A stretch of DNA of 25,049 nucleotides from Pseudomonadota bacterium (lineage in GTDB: Bacteria; Desulfobacterota; Desulfarculia; Desulfarculales; JAHJDS01): contig JAHJDS010000507.1 in assembly GCA_018812395.1 (NCBI GenBank), positions 1 through 25,049 of the forward strand, written 5' to 3'. Position 1 is the stretch's first letter. Each line of letters begins with the position of its first letter. The translations under genes and the position numbers were made by a program. The notes beneath the pieces are model-generated. The model did no database searches. It was not told where the DNA came from and worked only from the letters and a program-made list of their open reading frames with translations. This document shows positions 15,856-22,660 of this stretch, piece after piece.

Positions 15856-16620
15856 CTACCAGACGGTCCAGCCGCCGTCGATGTAGATGACCTGGCCGGT
15901 GATGAAGTCCGAGGCCGGCGCCGCCAGGAAGGTGACCAGCCCTTTGAGTTCCTCGGGCTGGCCCCAGCGGCCCATGGGGGTCCGCTCGTTGATGAAGTTG
16001 AACCGCTCGGGGTCGTTCCGGATCTGGGCCACCAGCTCGGTCTCGAAGTAGGTCGGGCCGATGGCGTTGACCCGGACGCCCTGCCGGGCCCATTCCAGGG
16101 CCATGACCTTGGTCATCTGGTTGACGCCGCCCTTGGCGCTGGCGTAGGCCAGCATGTTCGGGAGGCCCACGCCGCCCAAAATCGAGCTGACGTTGATCAC
16201 CTTGCCGTAGCCCCGCTCGATCATCTGGGGGACGACGGCCTGGGCGACCAGGTAGTATCCCTTGAGGTTGGTGTCGATCACCCAGTCCCACTTATCCTCC
16301 TCGTACTCGAGGACCGGCACCCGGTGGTTGACCCCGGCGTTGTTGACCAGGATGTCGATTTGCCCGAAGTGGTCCAGAATTTTTTTAACACCGGCTAGGA
16401 CGTCCTTTCGGGACAGGACATCGAGCGAAAAACCCTCGGACCGCCGCCCCAGGCCGCGGATATCTCGAGAGACCCGGGCCAGGTCCTCGGCGCTGCGGCC
16501 GCAGACGGCCACGTCGGCCCCGGCCTCGGCCAGGGCGTGGGCCGCCACCTCGCCCAGCCCGCGGGTCGACCCGGTGACCAGGGCCACCTTGCCGCTCAGA
16601 TCGAACAGTTCCAAACCCAT
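15856..16620 (-). CDS. Short-chain dehydrogenase/reductase (SDR family)
   Basis: A 254-residue classical SDR. It has the NAD(P)-binding TGSTRGLG (16-23), NNAG (93-96), the active-site serine in NVSS (145/146), YASAK (Y159, K163) and the C-terminal FITGQVIYIDGG. Overall it resembles the 3-oxoacyl reductase/gluconate 5-dehydrogenase group. It probably interconverts an alcohol and a ketone or aldehyde, or a 3-hydroxyacyl-CoA and 3-oxoacyl-CoA. The ATG at 16620 and a GTG three codons earlier (16629) are both possible starts, and neither has a strong ribosome-binding site. It lies 27 bp after livF and 60 bp before the acyl-CoA ligase, joining the transport half and the catabolic half of the operon. 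With the dehydrogenase remnant downstream, this SDR might have taken over an alcohol oxidation step; that is speculative. Confidence 0.92.
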   Translation of the reverse strand: MGLELFDLSGKVALVTGSTRGLGEVAAHALAEAGADVAVCGRSAEDLARVSRDIRGLGRRSEGFSLDVLSRKDVLAGVKKILDHFGQIDILVNNAGVNHRVPVLEYEEDKWDWVIDTNLKGYYLVAQAVVPQMIERGYGKVINVSSILGGVGLPNMLAYASAKGGVNQMTKVMALEWARQGVRVNAIGPTYFETELVAQIRNDPERFNFINERTPMGRWGQPEELKGLVTFLAAPASDFITGQVIYIDGGWTVW

Positions 16621-16647
16621 GATTGACACCGGGTCATTTAATCCGGC

Positions 16648-17349
16648 CTAGACGGCCAGATATTTCTTGACGATCTCCTCGTTGGTCCAGATGCCCTCCA
16701 TGGTGTCGCCGAAGACGATCCGGCCCTTTTCCATGATGTAGCCCCGGTCGCAGACCTTGCGGCAGAACTTGAGGTTCTGGTCGGCCAACAAGATGGTGAT
16801 GTCGTGCTCCCGGATGGTGTCGATGGCCTCGGCCAGGGCCAGGACGATGAGCGGCGCCAGGCCCTCGGAGGGTTCGTCGAGCAGGATCAGCTCCGGGTTG
16901 GCCATCAGGGCCCGGCCCAGGCTGAGCATCTTCTTTTCGCCGCCGGACATGTTGAGTCCCTTTTGGCGGCGGCGCTCGCGGAGCACCGGAAAGAGTTCCT
17001 CGACCCGCTCCAGAGTCCAGTATCCCGACCGCCGGGACAGCCGGCGGGCGATCTCGAGGTTTTCCCTGCAGGTCAAGTCGGTAAAGATGCGCAGGTCGTC
17101 GGGCATGTAGGCCAGGCCGAGGCGGGCCAGGGCGAAGGCCTTGAGCCCCTGGGTCGGTCGCCCGTCAAAGCCGATGGTCCCCGAGGCCGGCGGGGTGAGG
17201 CCCATGATCGACCTCAGAGTCGTGGTCTTGCCCACCCCGTTGCGGCCCAGCAGGGCCACCACCTCGCCCCGGTCCACCTCCAGGGTGACGTCCTGGAGGA
17301 TGTGGGAGGTGCCGTAATAGGTGTTGACCTCGGCCAGGTCGAGGAGCAT
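16648..17349 (-). CDS. livF: Branched-chain amino acid-type ABC transporter ATP-binding protein LivF
   Basis: A 233-residue ABC ATPase, one of the two nucleotide-binding subunits of a HAAT-type (branched-chain amino acid or organic acid) importer. Walker A is GRNGVGKT (35-42), the signature is MSGGEKKML (134-142) and Walker B is LILLDEP (154-160). The switch histidine position reads ILLADQN, with Gln-Asn in place of the usual VEQ-N/H pattern of LivF. The ATG at 17349 shares a base with the livG stop (TGATG) and follows GGAGGTG; an in-frame extension to 17376 lies inside livG. It acts on the cytoplasmic face with LivG, LivH and LivM. The imported compound is unknown; the operon context suggests a hydroxy acid and not necessarily an amino acid. 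Confidence 0.95.
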   Translation of the reverse strand: MLLDLAEVNTYYGTSHILQDVTLEVDRGEVVALLGRNGVGKTTTLRSIMGLTPPASGTIGFDGRPTQGLKAFALARLGLAYMPDDLRIFTDLTCRENLEIARRLSRRSGYWTLERVEELFPVLRERRRQKGLNMSGGEKKMLSLGRALMANPELILLDEPSEGLAPLIVLALAEAIDTIREHDITILLADQNLKFCRKVCDRGYIMEKGRIVFGDTMEGIWTNEEIVKKYLAV

Positions 17350-18107
17350 CAGGCCACCTCCTCGCCCAGGTAGCACTCCCGGACCAGGGCGTCGCCGCTG
17401 ACCCGGGCCGGGTCGCCGTCGCAGATGATCTCTCCCCGGTGCAGGACCAGGATCCGGTCGGACAGCGAGAAGACCACGTCCATGTCGTGCTCGACGATGA
17501 CGAAGGTGGTCGAACCCTCGTCATTGAGCCGCCGGATGTCCTCCATGATCTGGCCCCGCTCGACCGGGTTCATGCCCGCCGTGGGCTCGTCCAGAAACAA
17601 GAGCTTGGGCCGGGCGGCCAGGGCGATGGCCACCTCCAACAGGCGCTGATCGCCATGGGACAGTTCCGTGGCCAGCCGCCGGGCCTCGTTGGCCAGGCCC
17701 ACCCGCTCCAACAGGGCCATCACCTCCTCGTGGACGCGGGCCTCTTTGGCCAGGGGGCGCCAAAAGCGGTGACCCCGACGCAGGACGGTCAGGATCGGGA
17801 TGCCGACGTTCTCAAAGACGCTCAGATGGGGAAAGACGTTGACCACCTGAAAGGAGCGGCACAACCCCTGCTTGACCCGGCGGTGGATGGGCAGCCGGGT
17901 GATGTCCTTGCCCAAAAAATAAATCCGGCCGTTGTCGGCGGTCAGGGAGCCGGTGATGACGTTGATCAGGGTGGACTTGCCCGCCCCGTTGGGGCCGATG
18001 ATCGAGGTCAGGACCCCGGCCTGGAAGGCCAGGTCCAGCTCCCGGGCGCAGACCACCTTGCCGAAGGCCTTGGACAGAGAATCGGTTTTAAGAAGCGGCC
18101 CGCTCAT
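17349..18107 (-). CDS. livG: Branched-chain amino acid-type ABC transporter ATP-binding protein LivG
   Basis: A 252-residue ABC ATPase paired with LivF. Walker A is GPNGAGKST (38-46), the signature is LSHGDQRLLEVA (149-160; His and Asp replace the usual GG of LSGGQ, as in many LivG proteins), Walker B is LLFLDEPTAGM and the switch region is VIVEHDM. SFQVVNVFPHLSVFENV is the Q-loop region characteristic of the LivG group. The ATG at 18107 overlaps the livM stop by four bases (ATGA) and follows GGGAGG. An open frame running on to 18791 only shadows livM. Confidence 0.96.
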   Translation of the reverse strand: MSGPLLKTDSLSKAFGKVVCARELDLAFQAGVLTSIIGPNGAGKSTLINVITGSLTADNGRIYFLGKDITRLPIHRRVKQGLCRSFQVVNVFPHLSVFENVGIPILTVLRRGHRFWRPLAKEARVHEEVMALLERVGLANEARRLATELSHGDQRLLEVAIALAARPKLLFLDEPTAGMNPVERGQIMEDIRRLNDEGSTTFVIVEHDMDVVFSLSDRILVLHRGEIICDGDPARVSGDALVRECYLGEEVA

Positions 18108-19099
18108 GAGGGGCCTCCCCCGGCCTTTTCGGAATGGCGTCGGGCCAGATACTTCTCGATCCCGCCCATCAGCCCCCCGCGGAAGCCCATGATCACCACC
18201 AGGAGGATGATCCCGAAGCCGAGCATCCACTGTTCGGTGAAGCGTTCGATGATCTCCCGCAGGACGACGAACACCACGCTGCCGGCCAGGGGACCGGTGA
18301 AGGTCTGGAGCCCGCCGATCAGCGAGACCAAAACCGGTTCGGCCGAATGGCTCCAGTGGGCGCCGTGGACGTCGGTGTTGCTCTCGAGCAGCGCCCCCAG
18401 CGATCCGGCCAAGGCGGCGAACAGGGCCGAGATGACAAAGACCGCCAGGCGGTAGTGGGTGACCGACGCCCCGGCGAACTTGGTCCGCTGTTCGTTTTCC
18501 CTGATCCCGGCCAAAACCAGGCCGAACGACGACGACCGGATGCGGTGGATGACCAGGACGGTCAGGGCGAAGCAGAAAAGGACCAGGAAATAGAACTGGT
18601 GGTCCTTGGCGATGGGCAACTGGAACAGCAGCAAATTGATCGGCTCCCGGGCGATGCCCACCAGGCCGTCGTCTCCGCCGACGACCTGCCCGCCGGGAAT
18701 GGTGAACCTGAGGTTCCAGATCAACGAAAAGACCATCATCCCGAAGGCCAGGGTCAGCATGGCGAAGTAGATGGCCGTGTGGCGGACGCAAAAGAAGCCG
18801 ATGATCACCGCCAGCAGCGCCGCCAGGGCCAGCCCCCCCAGGATGCCCAGGACGGGATCGGTGGTGATCTGATACTTCTGCAAGAGACCCAGGCCGTAGG
18901 CCCCGGCGGCGTAGAAGGCCCCGTGGCCGAAGGACAGCAAACCGGTCCGGCCCAGCAGCAGATTGTAGCCCAGGGCGAAGATGGCCAGGAGCATCACCCG
19001 GATGGTCAGATAGTGCACGAAGCGGCCGGCGAACAGTCCGATGGCCACCAGCAAGGCCGCCAGGAGACCGACCACCGCCCAGGTTTGCCAGCGTTCCAT
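18104..19099 (-). CDS. livM: Branched-chain amino acid-type ABC transporter permease LivM
   Basis: A 331-residue inner-membrane permease with many hydrophobic segments. The family motif GLLSFGHGAFYAAGAYGLG lies near residues 53-71, and the cytoplasmic coupling loop GIRENEQRTKFAGASV near 205-220 contacts the ATPases. The C-terminus ends in a positively charged tail (KYLARRHSEKAGG). The start codon directly follows the livH stop (TAG then ATG), with GGGGAGG upstream, so translation is coupled. It forms the translocation pore with LivH. Confidence 0.95.
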   Translation of the reverse strand: MERWQTWAVVGLLAALLVAIGLFAGRFVHYLTIRVMLLAIFALGYNLLLGRTGLLSFGHGAFYAAGAYGLGLLQKYQITTDPVLGILGGLALAALLAVIIGFFCVRHTAIYFAMLTLAFGMMVFSLIWNLRFTIPGGQVVGGDDGLVGIAREPINLLLFQLPIAKDHQFYFLVLFCFALTVLVIHRIRSSSFGLVLAGIRENEQRTKFAGASVTHYRLAVFVISALFAALAGSLGALLESNTDVHGAHWSHSAEPVLVSLIGGLQTFTGPLAGSVVFVVLREIIERFTEQWMLGFGIILLVVIMGFRGGLMGGIEKYLARRHSEKAGGGPS

Positions 19100-20080
19100 C
19101 TACGACGCCTCCCCGAACAGTCCCTGGGGCCTCCAGAGTAGAATCAGGGCCATCAGGATGAAGATCAAAAACATGTCAAAGGCCGGAAAGTACCTCGTCC
19201 CGGCGGCGGACAACAGCCCGATGATCAGGGCCCCCAAAAAGGCCCCTTTGAGGCTGCCCAGACCGCCGATGACCGCCACCACAAAGGCCTCGATGATGAT
19301 CGTGTCGCCCATGCCCGGGGTCAACAGCCCGATGTAGGGCACGGCCAGGCCGCCGCCCATCGCCCCCAGCCAGGTGCCGAAGACGAACACGGCCGTGAAC
19401 AAGGCCGGCACCTTGACCCCCAGGGCCGAGGCCATCTCCCGGTCCGAGGCGGCGGCCCGGATGATCCGGCCGGCCCACGTCCGCTCCAGCATCAGCCACA
19501 ACCCCAGGGCCACCAGGGGACCGACGACGATGATGAACAGGCTGTAGATCGGAAAGCCCCGGCCCAAGATGGTCCACGACCCGGCCAGGCCGGCCACCTT
19601 GGGCGACGGGATCGTCCCGGCCCCCCAGGCGATCTTGACCAGGTTGTCGATGATCAACACAAAGGCGAAGGTCAGCAGCAACTGATAGGGCAGTTCCAGG
19701 TGGTAGACGTAGCGCAGGAAGAACCGCTCGACCACGAACCCGGCGGCGCAGACCACCAGGGGGCCGACGATCAGGCCCAGCCAGAAATTTTTAAAAAGCA
19801 GGCCGATGAACGTGAAGCAACAATAGGCGCCCAGCATGTAAAAGGCGCCGTGGGCGAAGTTGAGCACGCCCAACACACCGAAGATCAGGGTCAGCCCGCT
19901 GGCCACCAGCCAGATGAACATCCCCTTGGCCAGACCGTCCAGGCAGACGTGGACCGGGGATTGCAAGTTGACCGCCCCGGTCCTCATCAAATCGGCCAGG
20001 ACCGCCGCCAGCACCACCAAAGTCACGATAACCAAAGGCACCATGCCTCTCAAGGCCCGGTCCCGGTCAGCGCCCGTCAT
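19100..20080 (-). CDS. livH: Branched-chain amino acid-type ABC transporter permease LivH
   Basis: A 326-residue inner-membrane permease. LTLIFGVLGVLNFAHGAFYM near residues 50-70 is the LivH hallmark, and RAAASDREMASALGVKV near 210 is the coupling loop. The ATG at 20080 follows AAGGAAG; a longer open frame to 20128 runs into the hairpin region and is rejected. It is separated from the binding-protein gene by 97 bp holding a strong stem-loop, so it is probably expressed less than the binding protein from the same promoter. Confidence 0.95.
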   Translation of the reverse strand: MTGADRDRALRGMVPLVIVTLVVLAAVLADLMRTGAVNLQSPVHVCLDGLAKGMFIWLVASGLTLIFGVLGVLNFAHGAFYMLGAYCCFTFIGLLFKNFWLGLIVGPLVVCAAGFVVERFFLRYVYHLELPYQLLLTFAFVLIIDNLVKIAWGAGTIPSPKVAGLAGSWTILGRGFPIYSLFIIVVGPLVALGLWLMLERTWAGRIIRAAASDREMASALGVKVPALFTAVFVFGTWLGAMGGGLAVPYIGLLTPGMGDTIIIEAFVVAVIGGLGSLKGAFLGALIIGLLSAAGTRYFPAFDMFLIFILMALILLWRPQGLFGEAS

Positions 20081-20105
20081 TGGTTCTTCCTTATTCACCA
20101 GCGGC

Positions 20106-20164
20106 GGCCCCGGATGGGGCCTGAACATCCCCGGCCGCCGCGGACCTCGCGGCGGCCGGGGATG
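20106..20164 (-). terminator. Stem-loops between the binding-protein gene and livH (probable attenuator or mRNA-stabilising structure)
   Basis: Positions 20126-20142 and 20148-20164 are perfect 17-bp inverted repeats with a 5-base loop, almost all G/C. A second small hairpin (GGCCCC, 4-base loop, GGGGCC) lies at 20106-20121. No T-run follows on the minus strand, so this is not a standard intrinsic terminator. In binding-protein-dependent importer operons such structures often protect the upstream mRNA or partly stop transcription, giving more binding protein than permease. Confidence 0.7.
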
Positions 20165-20177
20165 GCGTCGTTGATAA

Positions 20178-21467
20178 TCAGGCCTTGAAAGGCGGGAAGC
20201 TGCCCGCGCCCTTGAACGGCGGCCGGTTGAAGCAGGCCTTGGCCGGGATGACGACCTGCTTGCCCATGATCTTGAAGGGATACTTGGAACTGGCCTTGGT
20301 CAGGCCCCAGGGCACGTCGTACATGGCCTGGTGGTCCGCCTTCCTGAAGACCCGCTTGCCGGCCGGGCTGTCCAGGGTCATGCCCTCGAGGGCCTTGATG
20401 ACCTTCCCCGCGTCCTTGCTGCCGCAGGCCTCGACGGCCTTCTTGAAGGCGTACATGGCCGAGTAGCCGGTCTCGGACACGTAGGCCGGGTAGTGCTTCC
20501 ACCTTTTCACGAAGCGGGCCACCCAGTCATTGTTCCGCTTGTTGTCGGGGTACATGAAGAAGTAGCGGCCCGAGATCCAGATGTTGTCCGGCAGGTCCTT
20601 GCCCAGGCCCTCGAGAACGTCCATGGCCGCGCCCACGGGGAACATGACGTGCTTGATCTTCTTGAACAGCCCGGCCTGCTTGGCCTGCTTGACAAAGGTG
20701 ATCAGCTCGCCGGCCCACTCGGTCGAGTACAGTCCGTCGGGCTTGGCGTCCAGGATCTTGTTGATGTGGGACCTAAAGTCGGTGGTCCCGAACGGGGCCC
20801 AGGACTCGGCGGTGAACTTGGTGCCGGGTTTGAGCTTGCCCAGGGTGCGCTTGAACATCCGCCAGCAGGTGTAGCCGTACTCGTACTTGGGGCTGATGGT
20901 CGCCCAGGATTTGGCCGGCAAATTCTTGGCCACGAAGGCGGCGGCGTTGCCGTCCTGGTAGGTGGGGGTGCAGATCCGGAAGATTTCCTTGATGCCCTTC
21001 TGGAAGACCTCGATCTCGGTCAGCTTCTCGGTGGCGGCGTGGGTGATCATGATCGGCTTGCCCAGCCGCTTCATCACCGGCGCCAAGGCCAGGGCCTGTC
21101 CCGAGGAGTCCACCCCGCCCAGGAAGTCGGCGCCCCAGCTGTCGACAAAGTAGCGGGCGTTCTTGATGGCCTGGGGCTTCTTGAGGGTCGAGTCCCTGAA
21201 ATTGACCTCCAGCTTGGCCCCGGCGATGCCGCCCATTTTGTTGATCTCCTCGGCGGCCATGACCACACCCATCTTGTGGAACTCGCCGTAGCCGGCCAGG
21301 GTCCCGGAATTGATGGCCTGATAGCCGACCTTGACCGGTCCCTTGACCTTGGCCGTGGCGGCCCACAAGCCGGTTGGCTTGAGCGCGCCCACCCCCAGGC
21401 CGGCGGCGGCGCTGGTGACCGCGCCGGCCTTCACGAAGTCTCGTCTGGTAATTCCCTTGTCGCCCAT
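20178..21467 (-). CDS. ABC transporter substrate-binding protein, LivJ-like, with Tat-type signal
   Basis: A 429-residue periplasmic-binding protein of the branched-chain amino acid (Peripla_BP_6) group. It captures the ligand outside the inner membrane and delivers it to LivHM. The N-terminus is GITRRDFVKAG followed by a hydrophobic stretch and LWAATA, a twin-arginine signal with a likely cleavage site near residue 38. The mature part starts KVGYQAINSGTLAGYGEFHK and contains AAEEINKMGGIAG, the family ligand-entry region, and ETGYSAMYAFKKAVEACG near the C-terminus. The ATG at 21467 follows AGGAGGG at seven bases; the ATG at 21494 lacks such a site and would place extra residues before the Tat motif. 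It is the first gene of the long minus-strand operon. Ligand unknown. Confidence 0.94.
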   Translation of the reverse strand: MGDKGITRRDFVKAGAVTSAAAGLGVGALKPTGLWAATAKVKGPVKVGYQAINSGTLAGYGEFHKMGVVMAAEEINKMGGIAGAKLEVNFRDSTLKKPQAIKNARYFVDSWGADFLGGVDSSGQALALAPVMKRLGKPIMITHAATEKLTEIEVFQKGIKEIFRICTPTYQDGNAAAFVAKNLPAKSWATISPKYEYGYTCWRMFKRTLGKLKPGTKFTAESWAPFGTTDFRSHINKILDAKPDGLYSTEWAGELITFVKQAKQAGLFKKIKHVMFPVGAAMDVLEGLGKDLPDNIWISGRYFFMYPDNKRNNDWVARFVKRWKHYPAYVSETGYSAMYAFKKAVEACGSKDAGKVIKALEGMTLDSPAGKRVFRKADHQAMYDVPWGLTKASSKYPFKIMGKQVVIPAKACFNRPPFKGAGSFPPFKA

Positions 21468-21501
21468 GGGAGCCCTCCTGTGTTGGTTGGCCATAAAAAC
21501 A

Positions 21502-21554
21502 GTCCACCGCCCTGGGGCGGAGACGGATCACCGAGCGAATCCGCCGGGGTGGAC
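21502..21554 (-). other. Potential secondary structure in the liv operon leader
   Basis: GTCCACC at 21502-21508 can pair with GGTGGAC at 21548-21554, and CCGCCC/GGGCGG can form a small hairpin inside. It lies in the roughly 200-base untranslated leader predicted between the liv promoter and the binding-protein start. I recognise no riboswitch class here, and the pairing may be a side effect of base composition. Confidence 0.3.
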
Positions 21555-21682
21555 CCAGAGACGCTGACTTTCCCCGTCCGGGGCCCAACGTCCGGGATGC
21601 CCGGTGAAGTTGACTTTTGGCGCTGGGTAAATACCCCCCCAGGCTTACCGCGGGTGGATGCCCGCCGCCGCCCACTTAATAA

Positions 21683-21711
21683 TGTTTAGAAAAATCCTGA
21701 ATATTTGTCAA
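21683..21711 (-). promoter_or_regulatory. Predicted sigma-70 promoter of the liv/abfD operon
   Basis: On the minus strand a perfect TTGACA -35 box (21706-21711) is followed after 17 bp by TAAACA (21683-21688), within the only AT-rich stretch upstream of the operon. The predicted start, near 21676, leaves a leader of about 210 bases before the binding-protein ATG. The -10 box is a weak match, so an activator may be needed. Confidence 0.6.
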
Positions 21712-21715
21712 GAGT

Positions 21716-21739
21716 TCAATTTCAGTGAACGAAAGTTGA
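21716..21739. promoter_or_regulatory. Imperfect palindrome just upstream of the liv -35 box (candidate operator)
   Basis: The 24-bp stretch starts TCAATTTCAGTG and ends AACGAAAGTTGA, with 8 of 12 positions symmetric. It sits five bases upstream of the -35 box of the minus-strand promoter, where an activator or repressor would bind. The divergent XRE-cupin regulator is the obvious candidate. Confidence 0.4.
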
Positions 21740-21796
21740 GCCCACGGGCCGCCCGGTCCGGTGTCTGTTTCGAGGTTTGATCCGGTGGGGCCCCTC

Positions 21797-21811
21797 TTGG
21801 CCATCGGCCAA
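21797..21811. promoter_or_regulatory. Perfect inverted repeat TTGGCC-ATC-GGCCAA
   Basis: A 6+3+6 bp perfect inverted repeat between the two divergent promoters. It also overlaps a possible weak promoter (TTGGCC, 16 bp, TATAAA at 21819-21824). A regulator half-site arrangement is plausible, but short GC-rich palindromes arise often by chance. Confidence 0.35.
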
Positions 21812-21834
21812 AACAACATATAAATCAAATAATT

Positions 21835-21845
21835 AGGAGGCAATG
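21835..21845 (+). other. Strong Shine-Dalgarno and ATG with no convincing gene
   Basis: AGGAGG at 21835-21840 precedes ATG at 21843 by only two bases. The frame stays open to 22367 but runs out of frame through the XRE-cupin gene and shows no protein-like character. The regulator's own frame has TGA stops just before its ATG, so the two cannot be joined. It may be a leader relic or a chance match. Confidence 0.35.
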
Positions 21846-21891
21846 AGACCTTGGTCGCCCATCAATGCCCCGGCGAGGCCGGAGGTGGTCC

Positions 21892-21920
21892 TTGACAAGA
21901 CGGCTCATAAAAAATATGCT
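21892..21920 (+). promoter_or_regulatory. Predicted sigma-70 promoter of the XRE-cupin regulator
   Basis: TTGACA (21892-21897), 17 bp, then TATGCT (21915-21920). The predicted start, near 21927, gives a leader of about 32 bases to ATG 21959, with GACGGG as a modest ribosome-binding site. This is the best promoter match in the window. Confidence 0.65.
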
Positions 21921-21958
21921 TGGGTTCAATATCCTGAAATTTTTGACGGGCAAAGACC

Positions 21959-22501
21959 ATGGACCAACTGGGACAAAAACTGCGCGCCCTCCGCAAATCC
22001 CGGGGGCTGTCACTCAAAAAACTGGCCGACACGGTCGGCTGCTCGGCCTCCTACCTGTCCATGGTCGAAAACGAAAAGCTCAACCCCTCCGTGTCCCGAC
22101 TCAAGCAGATCGCCGAGGGACTGGGCTCGACGATCATCGACCTGTTCCAGGAGCCCCGCCGGCCGAAGGTGGTCCTCAGGCGGGTCGAGCGACCCCGGGT
22201 GGCCTTTCCCGGCTCGCGGCTCAAGATCGAGATCCTGGCGCCCCAGAACCCGACCAAGGCCATGGACGCCCGTCTGGCCATCGTCGAACCCGGCGGCGGC
22301 TCGGTGGGCGATTACCGGCACTCCGGCGAGGAGTTCGGGCTGGTTTTGTCGGGCGCCCTGGACCTGACCGTCGAGGGCGTCACCTACAAGGTCAACCAGG
22401 GGGACAGCTTCTATTTCCAGTCCACCAAGGACCACCGGTTTTGCAACGCCGGCGACGAGGAGGCGGTGGTGGTCTGGGTCAACCACCCGCCGAGTTGGTA
22501 G
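21959..22501 (+). CDS. XRE-family transcriptional regulator with C-terminal cupin domain
   Basis: A 180-residue two-domain regulator. The N-terminal helix-turn-helix spans about residues 4-62 (LGQKLRALRKSRGLSLKKLA, then GCSASYLSMVENEKLNPSVS). The cupin sensor domain spans about 105-178, with the conserved HSGEEFGLVLSG and a second block DSFYFQSTKDHRF. Such proteins bind DNA as dimers and sense a small ligand in the cupin pocket; known relatives control uptake and catabolic genes. The ATG at 21959 is fixed by in-frame stops directly upstream. It is divergent from the liv/abfD operon and is very likely its local regulator, and probably autoregulated. Confidence 0.93.
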   Translation: MDQLGQKLRALRKSRGLSLKKLADTVGCSASYLSMVENEKLNPSVSRLKQIAEGLGSTIIDLFQEPRRPKVVLRRVERPRVAFPGSRLKIEILAPQNPTKAMDARLAIVEPGGGSVGDYRHSGEEFGLVLSGALDLTVEGVTYKVNQGDSFYFQSTKDHRFCNAGDEEAVVVWVNHPPSW

Positions 22502-22574
22502 GCCAGAACCGCGGTTTATATAGTCCGTCTCGTTTAATCGTCTGCAATATTTTTACTGTTGCCGTGAAGTCTCG

Positions 22575-22596
22575 CCAAGGATATGATGCCCCTTGG
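22575..22596 (+). other. Small inverted repeat CCAAGG-10-CCTTGG
   Basis: A 6-bp stem with a 10-base loop, between the regulator and the radical SAM gene. The loop contains an ATGATGCC that is an alternative upstream start (22583) for the radical SAM protein. It may be a weak transcription stop or a translation-modulating hairpin; no T-run follows. Confidence 0.3.
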
Positions 22597-22660
22597 AATC
22601 GCCACCCCGGCCTGTTGGCGGCGTTCCTTTAAATATGGTTTTCAAGGATCGACGAGGACC

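Noticed and set aside
20126..20164. Standard intrinsic terminator
   Set aside because: The stem is perfect, but no T-run follows on the transcribed strand and livH continues the operon.
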